NCBI RefSeq assembly: GCF_009847015.1
Contig: NZ_WVEM01000012.1
Coordinates: 62,001 to 126,000 of the forward strand
Direction of reading: 5' to 3'
DNA length: 64,000 nucleotides
DNA from: Sunxiuqinia indica
Lineage (GTDB): Bacteria; Bacteroidota; Bacteroidia; Bacteroidales; Prolixibacteraceae
Shown: positions 9,255-16,747 of the stretch, piece after piece
Numbering within the stretch: position 1 is the stretch's first letter
Layout: every line of letters starts with the position of its first letter
Translations under genes and position numbers: made by a program
The notes under the pieces: generated by a model
Databases searched by the model: none
Told to the model about the DNA's origin: nothing
Seen by the model: only the letters and a program-made list of their open reading frames with translations

Positions 9255-10655
9255 TTACATCAATTCGCGTGGGTCTGTTATCACTCCGGTTACTGCAACG
9301 GCGGCGGCAGTCAATGGACTGGCCAACATCGTGCGTGCACCTGGCCCCTGACGGCCTTCAAAATTTCGGTTTGACGTAGATACCGCGTATTTTCCTTCCG
9401 GAATTTTATCATCATTCATTGCCAAACATGCCGAGCAACCGGGCTGACGAAGCGCCATCCCTGCATCTTCGAAAATTTGATCCAGCCCTTCAGCAAGAAT
9501 CTGTTTCTCAACGGCTTTTGACCCAGGGACCAACCACACATTTACATCGTCGGCTTTTTTCTTCCCTTTTACAAATTCAGCAAAAGCTCTGAAATCTTCA
9601 ATACGACCATTGGTACAACTTCCTAGGAATACGTAATCCACCTTTTTGCCCGTCATTGTATCTCCCGGTTGGTAATCCATGTACTTCAACGACTTCAGGA
9701 AAGTTGTTTTATCAGTTCCTTCCATTTCGCTACCAGTAGGAATTGACTGAGTAATTCCGATTCCCATTCCCGGATTTGTTCCATAGGTTATCATGGGCTC
9801 AATGTCCGCCGCATCAAAATGATACTCAGTATCAAATTTTGCTCCGTCATCAGACTTCAACGTTTTCCAATAGGCAAGCGTTTTATCCCATTCTTCTCCC
9901 TTTGGAGCGAACTCACGTCCTTTTACATATTCAAAGGTTGTTTCGTCCGGAGCAATCATTCCACCACGAGCACCACATTCAATACTCAAATTACAAAGTG
10001 TCATCCGCGCTTCCATGCTCAGGCTGGTAATCGCTGATCCTGCATATTCAATAAAATGACCTGTTCCACCACTGGTAGAAATCTGCGAGATAATGTAAAG
10101 TGCAATATCTTTTGACGTTACACCTTTACTCAGCTCACCATCAACAGTAACACGCATTTTCTTTGGCTTTGGCTGCATGATACACTGACTGGCCAACACC
10201 ATTTCCACCTCGCTGGTACCAATTCCAAAAGCAATTGCTCCAAAAGCTCCGTGCGTAGAAGTATGACTATCGCCACAAACAATGGTCATTCCAGGTTGTG
10301 TTAAGCCCATTTCAGGCCCAATAATGTGAACAACTCCGTGTCCTTCGCTTCCTAAACCATGATGAGTTATACCATGTGTTTCGCAGTTACTTTTCAGCAT
10401 GTCTACCTGATTACGCGAAAGTTCGTCCTTGATACTCAGCTCCTGATCAATTGTTGGAACATTGTGATCTGGTGTTGCGGTAGTTTGATCTGGGCGAAAC
10501 ACTTTCAATCCTCTGTTTTTCAAGCCCAGAAATGCAACAGGGCTGGTCACTTCATGAATAAAATGACGATCAATATACAATACATTTGGGCCTCCTTCTA
10601 CTTGCTTCACTACGTGAGCATCCCAAATTTTGTCGAATAAAGTTTTTGCTTCCAA
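9255..10655 (-). CDS. leuC: 3-isopropylmalate dehydratase large subunit
   Basis: This 466-residue aconitase-family protein starts [13 protein letters not shown] and contains [44 protein letters not shown] near residue 128, and the [4Fe-4S] cysteines in [15 protein letters not shown] (about residue 346) and [10 protein letters not shown] (about 407). Those three Cys positions are the cluster ligands of LeuC. The subunit pairs with LeuD from the adjacent gene. It lies 32 bases downstream of leuA. The Fe-S cluster makes the pathway oxygen sensitive, of note in a genome with several high-affinity oxidases. Confidence 0.96.
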   Translation of the reverse strand: MEAKTLFDKIWDAHVVKQVEGGPNVLYIDRHFIHEVTSPVAFLGLKNRGLKVFRPDQTTATPDHNVPTIDQELSIKDELSRNQVDMLKSNCETHGITHHGLGSEGHGVVHIIGPEMGLTQPGMTIVCGDSHTSTHGAFGAIAFGIGTSEVEMVLASQCIMQPKPKKMRVTVDGELSKGVTSKDIALYIISQISTSGGTGHFIEYAGSAITSLSMEARMTLCNLSIECGARGGMIAPDETTFEYVKGREFAPKGEEWDKTLAYWKTLKSDDGAKFDTEYHFDAADIEPMITYGTNPGMGIGITQSIPTGSEMEGTDKTTFLKSLKYMDYQPGDTMTGKKVDYVFLGSCTNGRIEDFRAFAEFVKGKKKADDVNVWLVPGSKAVEKQILAEGLDQIFEDAGMALRQPGCSACLAMNDDKIPEGKYAVSTSNRNFEGRQGPGARTMLASPLTAAAVAVTGVITDPRELM

Positions 10656-10687
10656 TTTATTATCTTTTTTTGTTAAATTATACTTGA

Positions 10688-12190
10688 TTATTTTACCGGA
10701 ATCTTATTTACGGCATCAATAAAAGCTTCGACCGATGCTGTGATAATATCGGTATGAGCTCCGAATCCGAAAAATTTCACGCCATCAAAGTCCAGTTCCA
10801 TATGCACCTTACCAACGTCGTCGCTTCCACGAGTAATGGCCTGAATCAAGAACTCTTCCAAGGTAACCTGACGGCGAATAATTTGTTTAACCGCATTGAT
10901 CGCTGCATCAACAGGGCCGTTACCCGAGGCTGTTGCATCAAATAGTTCTCCGGCTACGTTTATTCGAACGGAAGCCATTGGCAACAACGACTTTCCGGTT
11001 ACCACCTGCAAGAACTCCAGTTTTACGCGACGTTCCTTTTGCTCGGCATCGCCTACCAATAAAGCAACATCATCATCACGGATGTCTTTTTTCTTATCAG
11101 CCAACTCCAGAAATTTCTCATAAACGTCTTCCAACTTCTCTTTGGTCAACTCATAGCCCATCACTTCCAAACGGTGTTTCAAAGCAGCACGTCCACTTCG
11201 GGCGGTCAGCACAATCGACGATTCATTGATACCGACATCTTTGGGATCGATGATTTCATAATTCTCACGATTCTTCAACACGCCATCCTGGTGAATACCC
11301 GACGAGTGAGCAAATGCATTACGCCCCACAATCGCCTTGTTTGGCTGCACCGGCATGTTCATCAGGTTCGAAACCAATCGGCTGGTTTTATAGATATTCT
11401 TGGTATTGATATTCGTATCGAGACCCAACACCTGATAACGGCTCTTTAAGGTCATCACCACTTCTTCCAGCGATGTATTTCCGGCACGCTCGCCAATTCC
11501 ATTAATAGTTACTTCAGCCTGGCGAGCTCCATTTATAACTCCGGCTATTGTATTCGCTGTTGCCATTCCCAAATCATTATGGCAGTGGGTTGATAAAATT
11601 GCTTTTTCAACACCTCGAACATTATCAATCAGGTATTTGATTTTTTCACCAAATTCATAGGGCATCGTATAACCCGTTGTATCAGGAATATTAACAACCG
11701 TTGCCCCGGCTTTAATAACTGCTTCAACTACTTTAGCTAAATATTCGTTATCCGAACGACCGGCATCTTCGGCGTAAAACTCCACATCCTCAACATACTT
11801 TTTAGCGTATTTTACTGCAGCAACAGCACGTTCAAGAATTTTTTCAGGGGTTGAATTGAGTTTATGGTAGATATGGTAAGGTGATGTTCCAATTCCGGTA
11901 TGAATTCGTCCTTTTTTGGCATACTTGAGGGATTCGGCGGCAACATCAATGTCTTTTTCTACTGCGCGGGTAAGGGCACAAATCGTTGGCCAGGTTACCG
12001 CTTTTGAAATTTCGACTACTGATTCAAAGTCGCCAGGACTTGAAATTGGAAATCCAGCCTCGATTACATCGACACCCAATTCTTCCAAAGCTTTGGCCAC
12101 TTCAATCTTCTCAACCGTGTTTAACTGACACCCCGGAACTTGTTCTCCGTCTCTCAAGGTCGTGTCAAAAATGTACAATCTGTCGCTCAT
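10688..12190 (-). CDS. leuA: 2-isopropylmalate synthase
   Basis: The 500-residue protein starts [23 protein letters not shown]. It has the [12 protein letters not shown] metal site near residue 203, [15 protein letters not shown], and [21 protein letters not shown]-terminal LeuA regulatory domain (about residues 375-500, with [16 protein letters not shown]) binds leucine for feedback inhibition in characterised homologues. It condenses acetyl-CoA with 2-oxoisovalerate, the first committed step of leucine synthesis. As the first gene of the operon it lies about 50 bases downstream of the terminator of the leader attenuator, so its transcription should depend on the supply of charged tRNA-Ile/Leu. 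Confidence 0.95.
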   Translation of the reverse strand: MSDRLYIFDTTLRDGEQVPGCQLNTVEKIEVAKALEELGVDVIEAGFPISSPGDFESVVEISKAVTWPTICALTRAVEKDIDVAAESLKYAKKGRIHTGIGTSPYHIYHKLNSTPEKILERAVAAVKYAKKYVEDVEFYAEDAGRSDNEYLAKVVEAVIKAGATVVNIPDTTGYTMPYEFGEKIKYLIDNVRGVEKAILSTHCHNDLGMATANTIAGVINGARQAEVTINGIGERAGNTSLEEVVMTLKSRYQVLGLDTNINTKNIYKTSRLVSNLMNMPVQPNKAIVGRNAFAHSSGIHQDGVLKNRENYEIIDPKDVGINESSIVLTARSGRAALKHRLEVMGYELTKEKLEDVYEKFLELADKKKDIRDDDVALLVGDAEQKERRVKLEFLQVVTGKSLLPMASVRINVAGELFDATASGNGPVDAAINAVKQIIRRQVTLEEFLIQAITRGSDDVGKVHMELDFDGVKFFGFGAHTDIITASVEAFIDAVNKIPVK

Positions 12191-12234
12191 GATGAAATGA
12201 TTTATTTATAATCTGTTACTATTGTTTACGCCAC

Positions 12235-12305
12235 AAAAAAAGCCACTCTCTTTTGAGAATGGCTTTATGTCTATTTTTTATTATTAGTTACTCCATACCA
12301 TTCTC
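12235..12305 (-). promoter_or_regulatory. Transcription attenuator of the leu operon (terminator and competing antiterminator)
   Basis: On the minus strand, GCCATTCTC (12255-12263) pairs with GAGAGTGGC (12242-12250) over an AAAA loop, with flanking AAA/TTT extending the stem, and seven T residues follow (12235-12241): a strong intrinsic terminator. Just upstream, GAGAATGG (12298-12305) is perfectly complementary to CCATTCTC of the terminator's 5' arm, giving an antiterminator. That same GAGAAT can pair with ATTCTC inside the leader codons (12343-12348). Segments 1:2, 2:3 and 3:4 therefore form the classical amino-acid attenuator: a ribosome stalled on the Ile/Leu codons masks segment 1, frees segment 2 and prevents termination. 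The mechanism is inferred; the complementarities are seen directly. Confidence 0.88.
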
Positions 12306-12306
12306 A

Positions 12307-12372
12307 TTACCGCATCCATAGTAGAATACCGAGTAGAATACCGAGAATAGAAATAGAGCTAACGTGTGTCAT
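12307..12372 (-). CDS. Leu operon leader peptide, Ile/Leu-rich
   Basis: An ATG at 12372 opens a 21-codon ORF ending in TAA at 12307. It begins MTHVSS and then reads ISILGILLGILLWMR: five Ile and six Leu in thirteen residues, partly from a tandem 12-base repeat CTCGGTATTCTA that encodes LGIL twice. AGGAA lies about 15 bases upstream. CATATTTG (minus strand, 12391-12398) resembles a -7 promoter box, which would give a very short 5' leader; no clear -33 TTTG is seen. The ORF ends two bases before the antiterminator segment, as expected for a ribosome-sensing leader. Single isolated short ORFs are usually spurious, but composition plus the attenuator make this one convincing. Confidence 0.85.
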   Translation of the reverse strand: MTHVSSISILGILLGILLWMR

Positions 12373-12565
12373 TTGTTCAATGATTTCCTGCAAATATGAC
12401 AATTTAATTTTAAACTGAAAATTTAAACGCCATTTATTTTACGATTCTTAATAAAAAGATGGAGTTGTCCGTTTTATAATCAAAACTGATTATTCTTCTT
12501 TTTCCGTTTAATATCAAGCACTCTAAAAGACCAAAAGTCTTTTTTGCAATTACCCGCTCTTTCTT

Positions 12566-12590
12566 GTAACATTTCTTATTAGCTTGCATC
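12566..12590 (+). promoter_or_regulatory. Candidate ECF-type promoter of the sigma-factor module
   Basis: GTAAC (12566-12570) and GCATC (12586-12590) are 15 bases apart, similar to -35/-10 pairs of ECF sigma factors, and lie about 30 bases before the first gene of the module. The rest of 12421-12618 is AT-rich with a weak AAAAGAC/GTCTTTT hairpin at 12525-12543. Autoregulation by the encoded sigma factor is inference from this spacing alone. Confidence 0.3.
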
Positions 12591-12618
12591 AAAGGGGCAA
12601 AACTTAAAAAATAAAACA

Positions 12619-12978
12619 ATGGAAGATTTGATGTTAACATTAGTTTGGCTTGGTTTTTTCGCCAGTATTTTCTTTGGATGGTATTACTTTCTACAGGCTC
12701 GAAATAAAGAACGAATGGCTCTGATTGAGCGGGACAAGGATGTTTCTGAAATTTATGCCAAACGTGAATTTCGGTTTCGATTTCCCTGGCTAAAGTTGGG
12801 GATGCTGATAACCGGAGTTGGTTTTGGATTGACATTAACGGTACTAATGATGATGAACCCGGTACTGGAACAATTTGTAAAGCGAACAGACGGCATGGTT
12901 GTAGCAGCATCAATAATTCTATTTGGAGGTATCTCTATGGTGATTGCCCACTACATCGACAAACCAAGCAAAAACTAG
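12619..12978 (+). CDS. DUF6249-like small membrane protein linked to an ECF sigma factor
   Basis: The 119-residue protein has an N-terminal membrane span (residues 5-25, LMLTLVWLGFFASIFFGWYY). A short basic cytoplasmic segment with ARNKERMALIERDKDVSEIY follows, then two further spans (about 57-79 and 90-110). The EKERMALIEKG-like motif is recurrent in small membrane proteins found beside sigma-70 genes of Bacteroidota, generally named DUF6249. It lies 9 bases upstream of the ECF sigma factor, so co-transcription is near certain. A role in sensing an envelope state or in sigma control is plausible but unproven. Confidence 0.75.
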   Translation: MEDLMLTLVWLGFFASIFFGWYYFLQARNKERMALIERDKDVSEIYAKREFRFRFPWLKLGMLITGVGFGLTLTVLMMMNPVLEQFVKRTDGMVVAASIILFGGISMVIAHYIDKPSKN

Positions 12979-12987
12979 AAGTTACGA

Positions 12988-13536
12988 ATGGACGACCTTT
13001 ACATCAAAAAGGTATTGAACGGTGATACGGAAGGATTCAGGTATTTTATAACAAACTACAAGGATCTGGCTTTTACTGTGGCCATCTCAGTCGTAAAAGA
13101 TGAGTTTTGGGCTGAAGAGGTCGTCCAGGAGTCGTTTATCAAGGTATTTAAAAATCTGAAGTCATTTAAAAGACGTTCGAGTTTTAAGACTTGGTTTTAT
13201 CGCATTGTCATCAACGAGGCATTTCAACGAATAAGGAATGAAAAGAAAGAACATTTTTACACCGATAATTTCTTCGACCAGGAACCGACAGAAGAAAACT
13301 TCGCTGGACTGAGTGCCGAAGAACAGATTGTTCTGGTTCAGGAATCACTAAAACGACTCTCACCAAAAGAAAGTTTGGTCCTTCGCTTGTTTTATCTGGA
13401 AGAACAAGATACCAAGACAGTTTCAGAAGAAACAGGATGGTCGGAATCCAATATTCGGGTAATCCTCCACCGTGGGCGAAAAAACATGCTGGCCATTGTT
13501 CAACAACTCATGCAAAACGAATTTAAAACGACTTGA
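12988..13536 (+). CDS. ECF-family RNA polymerase sigma factor
   Basis: The 182-residue protein has the two-domain ECF layout. Region 2 (about residues 10-80) contains DEFWAEEVVQESFIKVFKNLKSF and the -10-binding FKTWFYRIVINEAFQRIR. Region 4 (about 115-175) contains SPKESLVLRLFYLEEQDTKTVSEETGWSESNIRVILHRGRKNM, a helix-turn-helix of the sigma-70 region 4.2 type. There is no extra C-terminal domain. The gene sits between a DUF6249-like membrane protein and a small membrane protein that overlaps it by four bases, the usual sigma/anti-sigma arrangement. It is unlikely to be a SusC/D regulator because no FecR or TonB-receptor gene is near. Confidence 0.9.
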   Translation: MDDLYIKKVLNGDTEGFRYFITNYKDLAFTVAISVVKDEFWAEEVVQESFIKVFKNLKSFKRRSSFKTWFYRIVINEAFQRIRNEKKEHFYTDNFFDQEPTEENFAGLSAEEQIVLVQESLKRLSPKESLVLRLFYLEEQDTKTVSEETGWSESNIRVILHRGRKNMLAIVQQLMQNEFKTT

Positions 13537-13880
13537 TTATGGAGCAGTTTAAAGAAGAAGACAAGCTCGTAAAAGACCTGATGAAACATTCTGCTTTAAA
13601 AATGCCTTTTGAGGATTTTGAAGATCGGATGATGGACAAAATCTATGAGGAAAAGCGACAACAAACTTCGGTGCAAAAAAGCACTCGTATTGCCTGGGTC
13701 TTCTTTTTCCTGGGCTTGTTTTTCGGTTTGGTAATTACAAGCTTAACTTCTTCACTGGACTACCAATTCGCTGGCATTCCGTTGAAAAAACTAGCCTATC
13801 TTCTTCAAATCGGCGTAGCTCTCATACTTCTGTTCCAATTCGATTGGCTATTGAATTTGACCCTCCGAAAAAAAGACTAA
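13533..13880 (+). CDS. Putative anti-sigma factor (small membrane protein)
   Basis: This 115-residue protein starts inside the sigma gene (ATGA overlap of four bases), pointing to translational coupling. Residues 1-50 are cytoplasmic and acidic (EQFKEEDKLVKDLMKHSALKMP, then FEDFEDRMMDKIYEEKRQQ), and two membrane spans follow (about 53-73 and 83-108). No zinc-binding HxxxCxxC motif is present, so it is not a classical ZAS anti-sigma factor. The position and topology (cytosolic head plus membrane anchor) make it the best candidate to hold the ECF factor at the membrane; this is inference. Confidence 0.7.
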   Translation: MIMEQFKEEDKLVKDLMKHSALKMPFEDFEDRMMDKIYEEKRQQTSVQKSTRIAWVFFFLGLFFGLVITSLTSSLDYQFAGIPLKKLAYLLQIGVALILLFQFDWLLNLTLRKKD

Positions 13881-14290
13881 AAAGCGACTCGAACGGGAGG
13901 TAATTCCTCTTGTTTTTCAAAACTGATTGTGGCTATCAAGTCCTCATCCGGTCCCCAGCTCATTGGTGGGCAAGTTAATTTGAGGCTTTTACCTCTAAAC
14001 CGAGCCTTGCGTATTTTGTCCAGACCTTCATCATTGGGAAACAACGACCCCTCAACATGATGAATGATGTAATCTTTTTCCCGGTTGTATTCGTAGCTTC
14101 CGAAATAAGAAATTCCTTTTAAGTTATTCGGATCTTGTTCTTTTGGCATATACTGAACCGAAAAATGACCCGATGCGGTGTAATTCACATAACCAATTGC
14201 ATCTTTCCCAAACGGATACTTCAATTCTCCATCTTCTTTCTGAAGCTCAAAAGATAAAAGCTTCCAGGTACCAACAATTACACTATTCAT
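13877..14290 (-). CDS. Lipocalin-like domain protein
   Basis: From the ATG at 14290 the protein is 137 residues. A longer frame from 14332 adds 14 residues that do not fit the family, so the shorter start is chosen. It opens MNSVIVGTWKLLSFELQKEDGE, the typical beginning of the lipocalin-like fold (PF13924 type), and continues with GYVNYTASGHFSVQYMPKE and a series of beta strands ending EELPPVRVAF. There is no signal peptide, so it appears cytoplasmic. Small-molecule binding is likely by fold; the ligand is unknown. It overlaps the end of the convergent anti-sigma gene by four bases. Confidence 0.75.
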   Translation of the reverse strand: MNSVIVGTWKLLSFELQKEDGELKYPFGKDAIGYVNYTASGHFSVQYMPKEQDPNNLKGISYFGSYEYNREKDYIIHHVEGSLFPNDEGLDKIRKARFRGKSLKLTCPPMSWGPDEDLIATISFEKQEELPPVRVAF

Positions 14291-14399
14291 GCTTTTCTGA
14301 TTTAAATAAAAATTGAATAGTGTTACGCTCAATGATCCGAATTGTTCACGAAGATAAATATGTTTAAAAGCTTATTGCACCAAGAAGTTTGATTGAAAA

Positions 14400-15212
14400 T
14401 TAGCCCAAAGCGACATCTAAAGTCATCATCACAGCAAAACCAAGCATGGCACCAATTGTAGCAATATCGGTATTTTTCTCCAACTGCGATTCCGGAATTA
14501 ACTCTTCAACAACCACATAGATCATTGCCCCGGCAGCAAAAGATAAGGCGTATGGCAGTATTGGGCGCATCAATAAAACAGCAGCGGCTCCAATCACGCC
14601 GGCAATTGGCTCAACAATACCGGATGCTTGTCCGTACATAAAACTTTTTGTTCTCGACATTCCCTCTCGTCGCAAAGGGACGGACACAGCTGCCCCCTCG
14701 GGGAAATTTTGAATGCCAATACCAATGGCCAATGCAATGGCCCCAGCCAACGAAGCGGCTGGAATACCGGCAGCAACAGCTCCAAAAGCCACACCTATTG
14801 CCAGTCCCTCGGGAATATTGTGCAAGGTAATTGCCATAACCAGCAACACACTCCTACGCCACGATGTTGGTATCCCTTCTGCTTCTTCTTTCGGAAACCC
14901 AAGGTGAAGGTGTGGGAGATACTGGTCGGCTAGCCACAAAAAGGCTCCTCCGGACAAAAAGCCAATTACTGCTGGAATCCATGGTGAATTTGTAGTTTCT
15001 TCCGCCAACTCAATAGCTGGGGCAAGCAAGGACCAAAAGCTGGCAGCGATCATCACTCCTGCTGCAAATCCAAGCATTCCATCCAACACTTTCCGATTGA
15101 TTTTTTTGAAGAAAAAAACCATCGCAGCTCCAAGAGCTGTTACAAACCACGTAAATAGTGTTGCAAGCAAAGCTTGCATAATCGGACTCAATTCAACAAA
15201 CCAAGAGTACAT
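14400..15212 (-). CDS. ZIP family metal transporter (GufA/ZupT-like)
   Basis: The 270-residue protein has eight predicted spans. The two ZIP metal-site helices are clear: [14 protein letters not shown] (about residue 131) and [12 protein letters not shown] (about 170), which form the binuclear centre that carries zinc or other divalent metals into the cytoplasm. The loop between spans 3 and 4 contains [13 protein letters not shown], a short His-bearing variable loop typical of ZIP proteins. [11 protein letters not shown] near the end is the last conserved block. The gene is alone, with no visible Zur-type operator in the approximately 190 bases upstream. Metal choice cannot be decided from sequence. 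Confidence 0.9.
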   Translation of the reverse strand: MYSWFVELSPIMQALLATLFTWFVTALGAAMVFFFKKINRKVLDGMLGFAAGVMIAASFWSLLAPAIELAEETTNSPWIPAVIGFLSGGAFLWLADQYLPHLHLGFPKEEAEGIPTSWRRSVLLVMAITLHNIPEGLAIGVAFGAVAAGIPAASLAGAIALAIGIGIQNFPEGAAVSVPLRREGMSRTKSFMYGQASGIVEPIAGVIGAAAVLLMRPILPYALSFAAGAMIYVVVEELIPESQLEKNTDIATIGAMLGFAVMMTLDVALG

Positions 15213-15403
15213 ATATGTTCAATTATATTGTTTTTCAATTTTCATCCGAATAACAAACCCGATGGAAATATCTGGTCAACATTCGGAATTCCGGCGAGAT
15301 GAAATTACAAAAAATAACGGAGTCTGCTATTCGTTCTTCAGTGGACTTGTCCAGATTCGACATCAATTAATACTGAATTCAAGTAAGTATTAGTGAAGTC
15401 AGT

Positions 15404-16147
15404 TTATAAATATACCACCTCTTTAAAATGATACTCATGTATTGGTCCCTCTTTCTCTTGTATCCTGAGTTGCCCAATCTCATTTACTCCTGTAATCTTC
15501 CCTGTGTAATGGTGATTTTCATCCTTGAAAGCATGCCATTCTTCAAATCGATATAGTCGGTCATGAAACGCCTGATCGAGGTATTCAAACTTTCCCGCAA
15601 CCAACTGCGCATAACAATAATCGATCGACTCAAGAATATCCTTCAGAAGAGCATCTAAATCGTAGGTCTCCCCCGAAATAAGTTTTAACGACACGGGATT
15701 AGGGGCGTCAGAGTGGAAGCGCGCTTGATTAACATTTAGTCCAATACCAATAACACTCTGCCGAATTTGGCTATTCATAATTCCATTTTCAATTAAAATG
15801 CCACACACCTTTCGATCATTTACATAGACATCATTGGGCCACTTTATTTTTACGTCGTCAATAAACTTGCTCAAACAGTTTTCAATTCCAAGGCAAACAA
15901 CCTTTGAAAGCATAAATGTTTGGTGAACTGCCAAAAACGCCGGCCGAATAAAAATTGAGAAGGTTAGGTTTTTCCCTGCTTCACTTTCCCACTTATTGGC
16001 AAAGTGTCCACGTCCGGCAGTTTGGTCGTGTGCCAAAAAGACAGTTCCCTCTTCCACTTCATTTTCATACACTTGACCGATGGCATAGTTATTGGTACTC
16101 TCGGTTCGGTCTACTTTAACGAGGGTTTTACCGATATGCTGACACAT
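15404..16147 (-). CDS. birA: Biotin-[acetyl-CoA-carboxylase] ligase
   Basis: The 247-residue protein is a monofunctional BirA without the N-terminal DNA-binding domain. TESTNNYAIGQV (about residues 15-27) begins the catalytic domain. AHDQTAGRGHFANKWESEAGKNLTFS (about 39-65) contains the GRGR-like biotinyl-AMP loop. KIKWPNDVYVNDRKVCGILIENG is the lysine-containing active site (about 100-122), and GIGLNVNQ follows. It attaches biotin to carboxylase subunits via biotinyl-5'-AMP. With no helix-turn-helix it cannot repress biotin genes. It is transcribed divergently from rsfS. Confidence 0.93.
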   Translation of the reverse strand: MCQHIGKTLVKVDRTESTNNYAIGQVYENEVEEGTVFLAHDQTAGRGHFANKWESEAGKNLTFSIFIRPAFLAVHQTFMLSKVVCLGIENCLSKFIDDVKIKWPNDVYVNDRKVCGILIENGIMNSQIRQSVIGIGLNVNQARFHSDAPNPVSLKLISGETYDLDALLKDILESIDYCYAQLVAGKFEYLDQAFHDRLYRFEEWHAFKDENHHYTGKITGVNEIGQLRIQEKEGPIHEYHFKEVVYL

Positions 16148-16257
16148 AGTATAAAAAATTAATTCGCATTTTTAAATAAGCTATTTTATAGATTTTCAAG
16201 CGTTCCCGATTTTTTAAATAAAAAGTAACCCCTGAATCTGAATAAAGAACAATCGGA

Positions 16258-16319
16258 ATTTAAAATCGTTACTGTATTGATGCTTATTTCAGGTTGTTAC
16301 CGAATGTATTTAAAATCGT
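16258..16319. repeat. Direct repeat ATTTAAAATCGT upstream of rsfS-ftsH
   Basis: Two identical 12-base copies lie at 16258-16269 and 16308-16319, exactly 50 bases apart, in the birA/rsfS divergent region. The second copy is about 20 bases upstream of the TATCTTTG promoter box, where a regulator could act. It might also be chance in AT-rich DNA. Confidence 0.4.
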
Positions 16320-16338
16320 CAAAATAAGTGAAAAAATT

Positions 16339-16346
16339 TATCTTTG
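16339..16346 (+). promoter_or_regulatory. -7 promoter box for rsfS-ftsH
   Basis: TATCTTTG at 16339-16346 is an exact TAnnTTTG match, 18 bases before the rsfS ATG at 16365. No TTTG is present at the -33 position, so only half of the promoter pattern is supported. Confidence 0.5.
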
Positions 16347-16364
16347 TAGTTCTAAAATAAATCT

Positions 16365-16742
16365 ATGCAGAAAACGCCAATAGGAAAAGATAGTCAACAG
16401 CTGTTAAACGCTATTCTGGAAGGGATCCATAAGATCAAGGGGAAAGATATTGTGAAAATAGACTTGACAAAAATAAATCATTCCGAATGTAATTACTTCA
16501 TCATATGTCATGGGAACTCAACCACCCAAGTTGATGCTATTGCACATTCAGTAGAACGGACGGTTGAAGAGATGGTAGGAGAAAAAGCCTGGCACAAGGA
16601 TGGTTACCAAAACTCCGTTTGGGTTTTGTTAGACTATGCTGATGTCATGGTACACGTATTTCAACATGAAACTCGAAAACATTATAATTTAGAAAACCTT
16701 TGGGCTGATGCAGCCACAGAAAAAATACAAACTGAAAATTAG
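16365..16742 (+). CDS. rsfS: Ribosome silencing factor
   Basis: This 125-residue member of the RsfS/Iojap family has LLNAILEGIHKIKGKDIVKIDL, then NYFIICHGNSTTQVDAIAHSVERTVEE, GEKAWHKDGYQNSVWVLLDYADVMVHVFQHETRKHYNLENLW. The last stretch is the highly conserved C-terminal block. RsfS binds L14 on the large ribosomal subunit and blocks joining with the small one under nutrient limitation. The gene is five bases upstream of ftsH, so both share a transcript; this pairing recurs in Bacteroidota. Confidence 0.95.
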   Translation: MQKTPIGKDSQQLLNAILEGIHKIKGKDIVKIDLTKINHSECNYFIICHGNSTTQVDAIAHSVERTVEEMVGEKAWHKDGYQNSVWVLLDYADVMVHVFQHETRKHYNLENLWADAATEKIQTEN

Positions 16743-16747
16743 ACGAA

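Noticed and set aside
12242-12263. Considering the leu hairpin as an ordinary terminator of an upstream gene
   Set aside because: No minus-strand gene ends there; it follows a leader ORF and has a perfectly complementary antiterminator.
12434-12913. 159-codon minus-strand ORF across the leu leader/DUF6249 region
   Set aside because: It lies antisense over the DUF6249 gene, which has membrane spans and a clear operon partner, and its product has low-complexity Phe/Lys composition with no family look.
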